In this document: one piece after another, positions 7,876 through 16,552 of the stretch
Layout: every line of letters starts with the position of its first letter
How positions within the stretch are numbered: the first letter of the stretch is position 1
Assembly (NCBI GenBank): GCA_044374295.1
Contig: JBILOU010000039.1
Coordinates: forward strand, 1 to 20,092
Direction of reading: 5' to 3'
DNA from: CAIZGX01 sp044374295
GTDB lineage: Bacteria; Bacteroidota; Bacteroidia; Flavobacteriales_D; Sanyastnellaceae
Length of the DNA stretch: 20,092 nt
Translations under genes and position numbers: made by a program
The notes under the pieces: generated by a model
Database searches by the model: none
Told to the model about the DNA's origin: nothing
The model's input: the letters and a program-made list of their open reading frames with translations, nothing else

Positions 7876-9168
7876 ATGAATGATGCTCGGTCTTCCAATA
7901 GAGGCCTAATCTCGGATTTAATTCAATCTGCCGCCCGCTCGTTTATTATTCGTGCAATTGGTATTGCTTCAACCTATTTATTTTCAATCTTCATTATTCG
8001 TGAATATCAAATTGAATCATGGGGAAAAATCACCTTGCTCTTCTCAATTATTCAGGTAGCCGCGCTTGTGATTCGTGTGGGCATGGATAAGGAAACTATG
8101 CTTAAGTTTAGTAGTGAAAGTCCGAGTGCTATAAGCTATTACTCGAAAGCATTCCGTCAAATTGCACTTCACTCAGTAGCCGCAATCTTGTGCGCATTAA
8201 CTTATTTTAGTTTTTCAGGCACCGCTATCTTTCGTGAATGGAATCTATTCTATATCTGTATTGGAGCTTCAGCTATGAGTGTCTTAATGCTTCATTCTGA
8301 AATGTTAAGAGGACTTAAAAAAGTCGGATGGTACAGCTTTTTTGAAAAAGGAGGCATTTTCACCATCACCGCCCTATTCGCATTAATCTCATTCTTCACG
8401 TTTCCCTCTGCTGAATTCAATCTGTTCTATCTTGTTTTGGCTATTGCATTACTCTGTCTTTTGGCTATTTACATTTCGAGAAATGCTATTCAAAAACTTC
8501 CAAATAATATTAGGTCTAGGGAATTACACCTTGAATCTCCTTTGAAATTAGGCTATCCCCTCATGCTTTCTGGAGCAGGGTTTATGATTATGAATTGGTC
8601 TGACCTGTTTATCATAGATGCATACCACCAGGAAGGCGCTGTTGGTCTATTCAATATTTGTTCAAGAATAGCTAGCCTAAGTGCCTTCGCCTTGCTTGCA
8701 GTGAATACGGCAAACGGACCTAAGATATCCGAGTTGTTTCAAAAACAAGAATTGAAAAAATTAGAAAAGTATATCCAACATTCGAACAAAATAACAGCAT
8801 CTATTTCTTTACTTGTAGGGGTTGTTATTTTCATCTTTCCACATGTTATATTAGATGTTTTTGGAATAAACACACAGGACAACGCCGTTGTTAATTGCCT
8901 TCTTATACTTGTTGTAGGCGAAGTCATTAACGCCTCATGCGGATCTATTGGACTCTTACTTCAAGCTACCGGATATAGAAAACAATTTCAACGCATTGTA
9001 TTCATCTCCACTTTAATGAGCATTGTTTTAGGACTGCTATTTATTCCAAAATATGGAATTATTGGAGGAGCTATAGCGAATGCAGGTGCTACAGCAATTT
9101 GGAATATCTCAGCATTCCTTTACGCACGCAGAAAATTAAACATTGGCCTTTTTATAAGCAAACTATGA
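7876..9168 (+). CDS. Wzx-like polysaccharide flippase (MOP superfamily)
   Basis: The 430-residue integral membrane protein has about 12 predicted hydrophobic helices. It opens with ARSFIIRAIGIASTYLFSIF, the usual first-helix pattern of polysaccharide-type MOP transporters, and has the paired central helices around MLSGAGFMIMNWSDLFIID. Family members move undecaprenyl-linked oligosaccharide units from the cytoplasmic to the periplasmic face of the inner membrane. Its stop overlaps the start of the next gene (ATGA at 9165-9168). It is the first gene of the tightly packed stretch that also holds a Wzy/ligase-like protein, glycosyltransferases and sulfotransferases, which fits a Wzx/Wzy-type pathway. 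A role in exporting another lipid-linked glycan cannot be excluded. Confidence 0.88.
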   Translation: MNDARSSNRGLISDLIQSAARSFIIRAIGIASTYLFSIFIIREYQIESWGKITLLFSIIQVAALVIRVGMDKETMLKFSSESPSAISYYSKAFRQIALHSVAAILCALTYFSFSGTAIFREWNLFYICIGASAMSVLMLHSEMLRGLKKVGWYSFFEKGGIFTITALFALISFFTFPSAEFNLFYLVLAIALLCLLAIYISRNAIQKLPNNIRSRELHLESPLKLGYPLMLSGAGFMIMNWSDLFIIDAYHQEGAVGLFNICSRIASLSAFALLAVNTANGPKISELFQKQELKKLEKYIQHSNKITASISLLVGVVIFIFPHVILDVFGINTQDNAVVNCLLILVVGEVINASCGSIGLLLQATGYRKQFQRIVFISTLMSIVLGLLFIPKYGIIGGAIANAGATAIWNISAFLYARRKLNIGLFISKL

Positions 9169-10085
9169 AGGTTCAATTCGAAAATAAAGAAATAAGACTG
9201 CCCGATTTCCTTCTAATTGGCGCTGCTAAAAGTGGCACCACCACCCTTTTCGAATACCTTAACACACACCCAGAGGTTTTCGTTCCTGCCAAAAAGGAAT
9301 TGTTTTATTTTTCATTTGGAAACAAACAACCCAACTACACCAATGCGAATTTTCTTTCCATGCTCACATGGAAAACAAAGGACTACGTGCGAGAATTTGA
9401 ATTCGTTGAAGATAAAATAATTGGAGAATGTTCCACTTCATATTTGTACACTTCCAATAAAACCATTGAAAACATTAAAAGTCTATACGGCGAAAGAGCC
9501 AAAGATTTAAAAATAATTGTTATACTAAGGAATCCTGCGGACCGTGCATTCTCTCATTACACTCATTTGGTTCGTAACGGGCTCGAGAAACTATCGTTCG
9601 AAGAAGCCATTGATCAGGAAAATATTCAAGCTAGAAAAAATGAGATTTGGGGATTCGACTATCTCGAATATGGTAATTATGCCACTCAGCTTGAGGCCTT
9701 CATGCTAGCTTTTGCCAAGGTGAAGGTATTTCTTTTCGAAGATCTTAAGAAGCCTAAAGAATTGCTTGAAGAGCTGAATAGCTTCCTTGAATTGAAAGCT
9801 CCCTTCCAACCAACGGAAATGAAAACGTTCAATCCAAGTGGAATACCAAAATACAAGCGAACACTTAGTATGCTGCGAAATAAAAAACTCAAACGCTTTA
9901 TTAATAAGTTGGCCCCTAAAAAACTTACCTTCCGATTGAAAGCGCTTCGCGATCAATGGATGTCGAAAACTATGATACGCGTGCAAATGAACACCGAAAC
10001 GAAAACTGAACTCGCTGCTCATTATTCGAGCGAAATAGATAATTTAGCCAAACTTCTTAACCGTTCACTTGATCACTGGAAATAA
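9165..10085 (+). CDS. PAPS-dependent sulfotransferase, copy 1 (PF00685-like)
   Basis: The start is taken at ATG 9165, overlapping the flippase stop; a TTG at 9099 would add 22 residues lying inside the flippase gene. The 306-residue protein has the 5'-phosphosulfate loop LLIGAAKSGTTTLFEYL (17-33), with K22-S23-G24-T25-T26. It also has the 3'-phosphate site VILRNPADRAFSHY (119-132), with R122 and S130. These two motifs define sulfotransferases that transfer sulfate from PAPS, here presumably to a hydroxyl of a glycan. No signal peptide is visible, so it should act in the cytoplasm on lipid-linked sugar units before flipping. Its N-terminal LNTHPEVFVPAKKELFYF and terminal NRSLDHWK closely resemble copy 4 at 14571, marking them as one subfamily. 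The acceptor is unknown. Confidence 0.9.
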   Translation: MKVQFENKEIRLPDFLLIGAAKSGTTTLFEYLNTHPEVFVPAKKELFYFSFGNKQPNYTNANFLSMLTWKTKDYVREFEFVEDKIIGECSTSYLYTSNKTIENIKSLYGERAKDLKIIVILRNPADRAFSHYTHLVRNGLEKLSFEEAIDQENIQARKNEIWGFDYLEYGNYATQLEAFMLAFAKVKVFLFEDLKKPKELLEELNSFLELKAPFQPTEMKTFNPSGIPKYKRTLSMLRNKKLKRFINKLAPKKLTFRLKALRDQWMSKTMIRVQMNTETKTELAAHYSSEIDNLAKLLNRSLDHWK

Positions 10086-11002
10086 TGGCCATCAAATTTC
10101 TTATTAACGGATTCTTTCGAAGTGGCACAACTTTTTTTTTCAATCAGGTTAAAGAGCAACTGCCCAAGTATACCTGTTTTTATGAACCTTGCTATCCGAA
10201 ATTGGGTCTTGTTGTTGAGCACCACAAACAGGCAAAACAGAAGATAGACAAGCTACACAGCACTTCGTTGTGGAGCGAATATGCCGAACTTCACCATTCC
10301 GATTTCCAAAACCTGCTGCGAAATCATCCAAATACTGACAACAATGGTATTGCGAGTGATGCTTGTTTATTCAATTATTTAAATCAATATCACAAGCTTG
10401 AAAAAAACGTTGTACTGCAAACCAATCGTTACCACTTGTATCTTGGAGCTATTCAAGAAAATTATTCCATTCCTGTTGTGCACATTATTCGAAATCCGAT
10501 TGACATCTATTTTTCAATGCTTAAATCGTACACGCAACGTTCCGTTGGCGTTAAGAAGATTATTCGAAAAATTATTTTTCCATTTACATCGAAAAACTAT
10601 TTCGGACAAGATTCTGAGCTGAAGCATAACATAGAAAAGCTTGGATTGCCTGCTGTGTTTTATGATAATTGGAAATTCAGATACTTCAAAAAAGTTACTT
10701 TTAAAGAAAAAGTATACATCAATTGGGTACTTGACAACTATGCCGTAATTGCGGCGAAAAAAGACATTCTGATAACTTTCTATGAAAACCTTACAACACA
10801 TACCGAGGCAGAGTCCCAGCGTATTTCTAATCATGTTCTAGCCAGAATTCAGATTCAAAACGCAAAACCTTCTGTATCAAAAAAGAGTAAGCGCGAAACA
10901 GACTTTTTTCTCTCAGTTATTGAAAAATATAACCTGAATCACTGTCTTGAAGTTATTCAACAGGAATTGAATGCGCAAAACATTAATTATTTTCAAAATT
11001 GA
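10085..11002 (+). CDS. Sulfotransferase-family protein, copy 2 (divergent)
   Basis: The 305-residue protein overlaps the previous stop by one base (TAATG). FLINGFFRSGTTFFFNQV (5-22) supplies an R/SGTT-type 5'-phosphosulfate loop, and VVHIIRNPIDIYFSMLKSY (131-149) a 3'-phosphate motif with R136 and S144. Between and after these it differs strongly from the other three sulfotransferases, with EPCYPK replacing the usual HPE region. It is most likely a PAPS-dependent carbohydrate sulfotransferase acting in the cytoplasm on the same glycan as its neighbours. A nucleotide-binding protein of the same fold with another activity is possible. It overlaps the next gene by 4 bp. Confidence 0.78.
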   Translation: MAIKFLINGFFRSGTTFFFNQVKEQLPKYTCFYEPCYPKLGLVVEHHKQAKQKIDKLHSTSLWSEYAELHHSDFQNLLRNHPNTDNNGIASDACLFNYLNQYHKLEKNVVLQTNRYHLYLGAIQENYSIPVVHIIRNPIDIYFSMLKSYTQRSVGVKKIIRKIIFPFTSKNYFGQDSELKHNIEKLGLPAVFYDNWKFRYFKKVTFKEKVYINWVLDNYAVIAAKKDILITFYENLTTHTEAESQRISNHVLARIQIQNAKPSVSKKSKRETDFFLSVIEKYNLNHCLEVIQQELNAQNINYFQN

Positions 11003-12273
11003 ATCAACTCCTTCGAAATACCATATTCATTATTGAACTTTCGCTTGTTTTCATTGTTGGTTTTCGACTGGCCTTGCACACTCCGTTAAATTCTTTTGTA
11101 TATGCGCTCGAAGCTATCACCATTGTTGCATTCTTCTGTATTTTCCTTTACCAACTAATTGTTAAGCTATACTCAAGAAAGAAAATCGACCCCTTCCTGT
11201 ATCTGAATATTGGAATGTGCCTATTTCCCCTGTTGGGCAGTTTAAATGCCAACTTAGAGTTTGGTCAACCCATGTATCACGGGCTCATTCATCAGCGAGA
11301 TTTTTTCCTATTTCTCATTGGAATTGTTCTCTCCAATTATATTAAATCCTCCTTTGAACTCAAGCAAATTGAGCTATCGTTTCAATTTATAAGTTGGTTT
11401 AGCTTGGCTATTTTTATTGTCACTCCCATTTTCATTGACCCGGAAAAGTACCTCGCCACTGATTTTGTGGGATTCAACCCACTGAAGGGCGGATATATCT
11501 ATAAGTTCGTAATGACCTTTATGGTATTCGGATTTCTGTATTATTCAATTTTATTCTTCCGAAACAAACGCGTTTTAGACGCTTTATTATCCATGCCTTT
11601 TCTTATTTATCTCATTTTCATTCGTCAAGACCGTTCAATTATTTTACTCAGCTTAATCACATTTATCTTTTTCTTTTTCAAACGAATATTCCCACTCAAC
11701 AAGATAAAGTATGGTCTAATAACCCTTGTTTCAGCTGTGTGTTTCACTTTATTTTTATCCGTTTTCGAGACGAATTATTTCGTTAAGTTCACGAATGTGA
11801 TTACCGCATTTTCAGGAGAAGAAACCAATGAAGCAGCAACAAATATTCGGAACAAAGAAATTGCAATTGCTCTTCCATACATAGCTAAAAACCCTTATTT
11901 CGGAAATGGAGAATTAAGTAATCAGTGGAACGGTGGTTACCAAAGACTATTCGGTTATTTCTTTCCTTCAGACATTGGATTAATCGGAGAAATTTATGTT
12001 TTTGGAATAATTGGAACACTGCTCCTTCATGTGCAATTTATTTTCGGAGCATTTTATGTTCGCAAGACAACTGATAAAAAAAGTGATCACTTCTTTATCG
12101 TCCTCAGTTACTTTTTATTGTACACAATTCTCGATTCTTTAACCGCCGGACAAACCATATTCTACGCTGCAAATAGCATGATCATTATATCCTTGCTTTA
12201 TTCCTATTACAAGCTTAACAGCAATTCATTCACTTCAGATAGAAAAGAATTATCCGATGAAAAATTCATTTAA
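10999..12273 (+). CDS. Wzy-like polysaccharide polymerase / O-antigen ligase-type membrane protein
   Basis: This 424-residue protein has about 12 hydrophobic helices and a long extracytoplasmic loop between the ninth and tenth (roughly residues 255-325) carrying RNKEIAIALPYIAKNPYFGNG. This is the arrangement of Wzy polymerases and WaaL-type ligases, which join lipid-linked repeat units at the periplasmic face. IRQDRSIILLSLITF before the ninth helix is also typical (R-x-x-R/S). The start is a TTG (10999-11001) overlapping the preceding TGA. No ATG precedes the first helix, and translation here is probably coupled to the upstream gene. Wzy and ligase cannot be told apart from sequence alone; the adjacent Wzx favours a polymerase. 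Confidence 0.8.
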   Translation: MNQLLRNTIFIIELSLVFIVGFRLALHTPLNSFVYALEAITIVAFFCIFLYQLIVKLYSRKKIDPFLYLNIGMCLFPLLGSLNANLEFGQPMYHGLIHQRDFFLFLIGIVLSNYIKSSFELKQIELSFQFISWFSLAIFIVTPIFIDPEKYLATDFVGFNPLKGGYIYKFVMTFMVFGFLYYSILFFRNKRVLDALLSMPFLIYLIFIRQDRSIILLSLITFIFFFFKRIFPLNKIKYGLITLVSAVCFTLFLSVFETNYFVKFTNVITAFSGEETNEAATNIRNKEIAIALPYIAKNPYFGNGELSNQWNGGYQRLFGYFFPSDIGLIGEIYVFGIIGTLLLHVQFIFGAFYVRKTTDKKSDHFFIVLSYFLLYTILDSLTAGQTIFYAANSMIIISLLYSYYKLNSNSFTSDRKELSDEKFI

Positions 12274-13555
12274 GCTCTTTCTCTTTTGCTTATCCGTTAT
12301 AATACTAAATGGATGCAAACCTTCATCGAAACAGATTTGTAAGATTCCAGATAATTTGAATTCGATGACATCAGTAAGTATTCAACATAAAAAATTGGGA
12401 TTCAATACAAGCAATGCATTTCATCTCCCATTAAATGAAACCGATGTGCAAATTATCTCATCACTTCATGCTGAAGTGCTTCGTTTTCCTGGAGGAACCA
12501 TCGGTAATTTTTATCATCCAAATGGAATTGGATACGGCTTAATCCCTTCGGAATTCGAACAACTTGAGGGAAAGGCAAGTGAGACACTTAACAATCAAAT
12601 AAGCAAATCTTATAAGGATTCAACAAACTACCTTTTCCCATTTATTTCATTGGCAAAACAAACCGGTGCTTCTGTTTTGCTTGTAGCCAATATGATAACA
12701 GGAACAACCGAAGAATTGAATTTCTTAATCACCACTCTTCTCCAAAACAATGTAAAAGTTGAAGGTGTTGAATTGGGAAATGAACTGTTCCTCCCAGCAT
12801 ATGTCAATTATTTTCCCACCGCGAACGAATATTTGAATAGAATAACGCCGTTCATTGAATTTCTAAAAGTAAACCACCCGACTATTCCTTTTTCAATTCC
12901 TGTTTCCTTCGGCCATTCAGGTGTAAAGCGAGCGACAGACTGGAATGCTGAAATTCATGACAAAGGAAAATCTGAATATCTATCTATTCACTATTATTCA
13001 GATCCTTCTAAAAAAGATTACGTTGAAGATTATGATTCGAGGTACAAACTATTGCTTGAACTTTTTCCGAATAAACATTTTTGGTTAAGCGAGTTCAACC
13101 TCCTACATCCAGGAAAAGATTACGGCAATTCACATTTTCAAGCACTTCAAAACATACGATTAATATCACACGCTTTAGTCAATTCCAATGAACTTAATTT
13201 ACTTATCTATCACAATTTATTAGGTTCAGACAAAGCCTTTTCTTTGCTCAGCAAAGACAAAAACGAAACAAAGCAAAACTATTCCTTCCAATCATTTTCT
13301 ACGATTTATAACTGCAATAACCAAGCGAATTATTCTAAGATTTGTGACAATTCGTTCGCCTGTTTTCAATCCGAAAAAATTTCCATTATAGGAACAACCA
13401 AAGAAGAAATGCAAATGGAAATACCCGCCTTTATGTTGAACGGACCTGCTAAATATAAACTTCAATTTATTACAGATAAGTCATCAGACATTCAAGCAAT
13501 TCGATCCAAAACGATAACTCTGCCCGCTAACTCATTCTATTTCATTACACAATAA
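12257..13555 (+). CDS. Lipoprotein with a clan GH-A-like glycoside hydrolase domain
   Basis: The 432-residue protein overlaps the Wzy-like gene by 17 bp. It has a lipoprotein signal, MKNSFKLFLFCLSVIILNGC, with lipobox LNGC and acylated C20. The +2 to +6 residues (KPSSK) lack the acidic pair of the Bacteroidota surface-export signal, so a periplasm-facing location is as likely as the cell surface. The domain shows VLRFPGGTIGNFYHPNG (74-90), VEGVELGNELF (168-178) with N175-E176 at the usual acid/base position, SIHYYSD (243-249), and FWLSEFNLLH (275-284) with E279 as candidate nucleophile. This is the pattern of (beta/alpha)8 retaining glycosidases of the GH39/51/79 type. Inside a biosynthetic operon it may trim, edit or release the polymer. 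The family assignment and activity are inferred from motifs only. Confidence 0.7.
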   Translation: MKNSFKLFLFCLSVIILNGCKPSSKQICKIPDNLNSMTSVSIQHKKLGFNTSNAFHLPLNETDVQIISSLHAEVLRFPGGTIGNFYHPNGIGYGLIPSEFEQLEGKASETLNNQISKSYKDSTNYLFPFISLAKQTGASVLLVANMITGTTEELNFLITTLLQNNVKVEGVELGNELFLPAYVNYFPTANEYLNRITPFIEFLKVNHPTIPFSIPVSFGHSGVKRATDWNAEIHDKGKSEYLSIHYYSDPSKKDYVEDYDSRYKLLLELFPNKHFWLSEFNLLHPGKDYGNSHFQALQNIRLISHALVNSNELNLLIYHNLLGSDKAFSLLSKDKNETKQNYSFQSFSTIYNCNNQANYSKICDNSFACFQSEKISIIGTTKEEMQMEIPAFMLNGPAKYKLQFITDKSSDIQAIRSKTITLPANSFYFITQ

Positions 13556-13566
13556 TTATTCATTCA

Positions 13567-14568
13567 ATGAAAGGCTTATTTATAGTTGGAAATAGCCGAT
13601 CTGGAACAACACTCATGAGCCGAGTGCTCGGTCGTCATTCCGACATTTATCAATTGAATGAGCTTCATTTTTACGAAGAGTTGTATGAACCTCAAATCAA
13701 TGCACCGCGTATCTCAGAATCGGACAGTAACAATCTGTTCAATACATTAATGGCTCGAGATATATATGGGTACCTTGAATACAAATCGAAAGATCCACTA
13801 TTCAGTCATTTAGAATTTCCACTTCCAGCAAATACCAATAAAGCCATTGATGTGTTTAAGCACATGCTCACGACCCGAACGTTAAACGCTGAAAAAAAAC
13901 TATTTTGCGAGCAAACCCCGAGAAATGCATTTTACATTGAAGACATAATAACATCTTTCCCTGATTCGCACATTGTATTTATGATGCGCGATCCTCGAGC
14001 CGTATTGTTGTCTCAGAAACTTAAGTGGAAAAGAAGATACTTGGGAGCTTCAAATATTCCATTGCGTGAATCCATTCGGTCTTGGGCGAATTTTCACCCC
14101 TACCTCATCAGTAAGATGTGGAACAGTATCGCCAAAATTGCTATTCAATACGAAAATCATCCGAACGTAACACTCGTGAAATTTGAGGAATTCACTCAGA
14201 ATCCACAAGCGACGTTAGTGGATTTATGTCGGAAATTAAATATTCCATTTGAAGAAAATATGCTTCAAGTCGAAGTTAAAGGCTCTTCAACAAGAGCCGA
14301 CCAAAACAAAAAAGGTGTTGTTGCCAAAACATCAACGGAAAATAGTTTTCAGGGAATAACTGCTGCAGAACAGTTCATTTGTGAACGAATTAATGCCGAC
14401 TTAATACAGCGTTTTAATTACGTTAACATTCAAAGCAAGGCCTTGCCCTACTTTGGACTCGTAATTAACTTTTTTCTTTTATTCTTTAAATCCGGATTAA
14501 GTCTTGTGCTCAACCTCAACCGATTTAAAAATTTAAGAAAAACGATTAAAAAACGATTCGGAGTGTGA
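13567..14568 (+). CDS. Sulfotransferase, copy 3, with a C-terminal hydrophobic tail
   Basis: This 333-residue protein of the sulfotransferase fold lies 11 bp after the lipoprotein gene. The 5'-phosphosulfate loop is LFIVGNSRSGTTLMSRVL (4-21) and the 3'-phosphate motif is IVFMMRDPRAVLLSQKLKW (136-154), with R141 and S149. The RSGTT form and the CEQTPRN segment (114-120) resemble the sulfotransferase_3 / heparan-sulfotransferase-like branch more than copies 1 and 4. Unusually, residues about 292-315 are strongly hydrophobic (FGLVINFFLLFFKSGLSLVL) and are followed by a basic tail ending KKRFGV. This suggests tail anchoring to the inner membrane, near a lipid-linked substrate. The sulfate acceptor is unknown. 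Confidence 0.85.
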   Translation: MKGLFIVGNSRSGTTLMSRVLGRHSDIYQLNELHFYEELYEPQINAPRISESDSNNLFNTLMARDIYGYLEYKSKDPLFSHLEFPLPANTNKAIDVFKHMLTTRTLNAEKKLFCEQTPRNAFYIEDIITSFPDSHIVFMMRDPRAVLLSQKLKWKRRYLGASNIPLRESIRSWANFHPYLISKMWNSIAKIAIQYENHPNVTLVKFEEFTQNPQATLVDLCRKLNIPFEENMLQVEVKGSSTRADQNKKGVVAKTSTENSFQGITAAEQFICERINADLIQRFNYVNIQSKALPYFGLVINFFLLFFKSGLSLVLNLNRFKNLRKTIKKRFGV

Positions 14569-14570
14569 GT

Positions 14571-15455
14571 ATGAGTAGTAGCAAGAAAAAACCCAATTTA
14601 TTCATTGCAGGTGCGCCTAAATCTGGTACAACCCTACTCTATCATTTCCTGAACAACCATCCTGAAGCTTTCATGAGTGCACCGAAGGAAACTAATTTTT
14701 TCACGTACACTCTAATTAAGAAGCAGAACTTATATTACGGCGCTGAGAAAATTCACTCACTTGATCAATACGAGCGCCTCTTTGAAAACGCGCAAAAAGA
14801 AAAAATTATTGGTGAAGGAAGTGTATCCTATTTATTCTACCCAAATGTTGCTCAAGAACTGCAACAATACAATCCAAATTCGAACATTGTTATTCTCCTC
14901 AGAAACCCAGCTGAACGGGCCATTTCTCATTTTCTAATGGACAGCAGATTGGGATTCATGAATGATTCTATTGAAAATATTTTTTATAAAAAATCAAAAC
15001 ATAAAAACGCGCATCTATGGTTTCAACAAGTGTTTGAACTTGGATTGTATAGCATTCAATTAAAACGCTATTTCGAATATTTTCCGAAAAAGCAAATTCA
15101 CATCTTTTTTTATGACGAAATTAAAAAAGACACGAACGCCTTTTTTCGGGAAGTCTGTAACAAGCTAGAACTTTCTCATATTGAATTCAATTTTTCTTCC
15201 TCGAATAGAAATGCATTTGAAGCTCCGAAAGGCAAGGCTATAGCTTCCCTTTATAAAAGCGAGCGTTTGAGACATCTCAGTAAATTCCTCATTCCAAAGT
15301 CTCTCATTGGGAAGATCAAAGAAACTTTTTTCACAAAGGAAAAACCCGCGTTTTCAGAACAGTTCTTAAGAGATTTAAACCTATATTACGCAGATTCAAT
15401 TAGAGAGCTGGAACAAATGCTCGAAAGGCCACTAGACCAATGGAAAAGCAAATAG
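14571..15455 (+). CDS. PAPS-dependent sulfotransferase, copy 4
   Basis: The ATG at 14571 is preferred, two bases after the previous stop. A GTG at 14565 overlapping that stop (GTGA) would add only two residues and is a real alternative. The 294-residue protein has the 5'-phosphosulfate loop LFIAGAPKSGTTLLYHFL (10-27), with K17-S18-G19-T20-T21, and the 3'-phosphate site IVILLRNPAERAISHFL (106-122), with R111 and S119. It shares LNNHPEAFMSAPKETNFF with the corresponding part of copy 1 and ends alike (ERPLDQWKSK against NRSLDHWK), so the two are paralogues, now well diverged. It is probably cytoplasmic and uses PAPS to sulfate a sugar of the locus product. Its 3' end overlaps the next gene by 16 bp. 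Confidence 0.9.
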   Translation: MSSSKKKPNLFIAGAPKSGTTLLYHFLNNHPEAFMSAPKETNFFTYTLIKKQNLYYGAEKIHSLDQYERLFENAQKEKIIGEGSVSYLFYPNVAQELQQYNPNSNIVILLRNPAERAISHFLMDSRLGFMNDSIENIFYKKSKHKNAHLWFQQVFELGLYSIQLKRYFEYFPKKQIHIFFYDEIKKDTNAFFREVCNKLELSHIEFNFSSSNRNAFEAPKGKAIASLYKSERLRHLSKFLIPKSLIGKIKETFFTKEKPAFSEQFLRDLNLYYADSIRELEQMLERPLDQWKSK

Positions 15456-16552
15456 CGATTATTGATCATGTTGGAACCAAGGCGGGCATTGACTTTTATA
15501 GCCTGTCATTGCTCGAATCATTAGCGCTAAATAACACGCGTGTTTCGTACTACAGTAATTTCAAGCACAACATTTCTTCCGTCCCAACAAGAAAAACATT
15601 TTATTTTCAAAGTTCTTCCAATAATATCTTGAAAGCTCTGGGCTTTTTTCACGGGTATATTTCAGCACTATTATTTTGTATCATTAAGGGAGAACGTAAC
15701 ATTCTGCTCCATTCTTTTTCATACACGTACAAAGATTTTTGGCTTATTCTTTTGTTGCTCCTAGGTAATCGGAAAATTTTAACCATAGCGCATGACGTAG
15801 ATAACTTCGCAGCAGGAGATAAATTCTGGATTAAGAAATTCATTCTTAAAAAATGTACGCGAATCATGGTGCACAATGAATTTTCGAAAATAGAATTGGA
15901 ACATCTGAATATACTGGGGACCAAAGAGAAAACAGTAATTATTCCGCATGGCCATTTTCTTGAGTTGAATAAAAATCAAATCGAAAAATTAAAGGCAAAA
16001 GAAGAACTTCAATTCGATATAACCAAAATTTACTTGTTGTTCTTCGGACAAATAAAAGCAGTTAAGGGACTTTCGATTCTTTTTGAAGCTGTGGCATTAC
16101 TTCCTGAGAAATTTCATCTTGTCATCGCGGGAAAGCCTCAATATTCAACTTCCGAAATTGAACATCAAATAACGATGCTAAATATTGAAAATCGCATCAC
16201 ACGTGAATTCAGGTACATTACCAACACAGAGAGAAACGTATACTTTTCAGCCGCAGACGCAGCAATTCTTCCGTACACAAAAATTTATCAAAGCGGTGTG
16301 CTGCTTATGAGCATGTCCTACGGCCTGCCCTGCGTAACCTCAGACCTTCCTGCTTTCAAAGAGATTATTTCAAACGGAGAGAATGGAATGCTTTTCCAAT
16401 CAGAAAATGCATCGGATTTAGCTGAAAAAATCAAAGCATTATTCCATAATCTTGATGGTGTTAAATCTATTGAAAAAAATTCAATTAAAACCATGAATAT
16501 GCATCACGATTGGAATTCAATTGCGATTCAATTCAAATCTACCATGCTATGA
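15440..16552 (+). CDS. Glycosyltransferase, GT-B fold, family 4-like
   Basis: The 370-residue protein overlaps the previous gene by 16 bp. Its N-terminal half contains a hydrophobic stretch (about 68-110) typical of membrane-associated glycosyltransferases, and IAHDVDNF and VHNEFSKIEL acceptor-domain motifs. The C-terminal half has the nucleotide-sugar-binding pattern of family 4: LLFFGQIKAVKGLSIL (199-214), LVIAGKP (227-233), AADAAILPYTKIYQSGVLLM (271-290), then SYGLPCVTSDLPAFKEII (293-310) and NGMLF. The first glutamate of the usual E-x7-E motif is replaced in the QSGVLL form, a known variant in this family. It should add a sugar to the lipid-linked intermediate at the cytoplasmic face; donor and linkage cannot be deduced. 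Confidence 0.9.
   Translation: MEKQIAIIDHVGTKAGIDFYSLSLLESLALNNTRVSYYSNFKHNISSVPTRKTFYFQSSSNNILKALGFFHGYISALLFCIIKGERNILLHSFSYTYKDFWLILLLLLGNRKILTIAHDVDNFAAGDKFWIKKFILKKCTRIMVHNEFSKIELEHLNILGTKEKTVIIPHGHFLELNKNQIEKLKAKEELQFDITKIYLLFFGQIKAVKGLSILFEAVALLPEKFHLVIAGKPQYSTSEIEHQITMLNIENRITREFRYITNTERNVYFSAADAAILPYTKIYQSGVLLMSMSYGLPCVTSDLPAFKEIISNGENGMLFQSENASDLAEKIKALFHNLDGVKSIEKNSIKTMNMHHDWNSIAIQFKSTML

Noticed and set aside
9099..9164. Upstream TTG start for sulfotransferase copy 1
   Set aside because: The extension is an out-of-frame reading of the flippase end; ATG at 9165 with ATGA overlap is the natural start.
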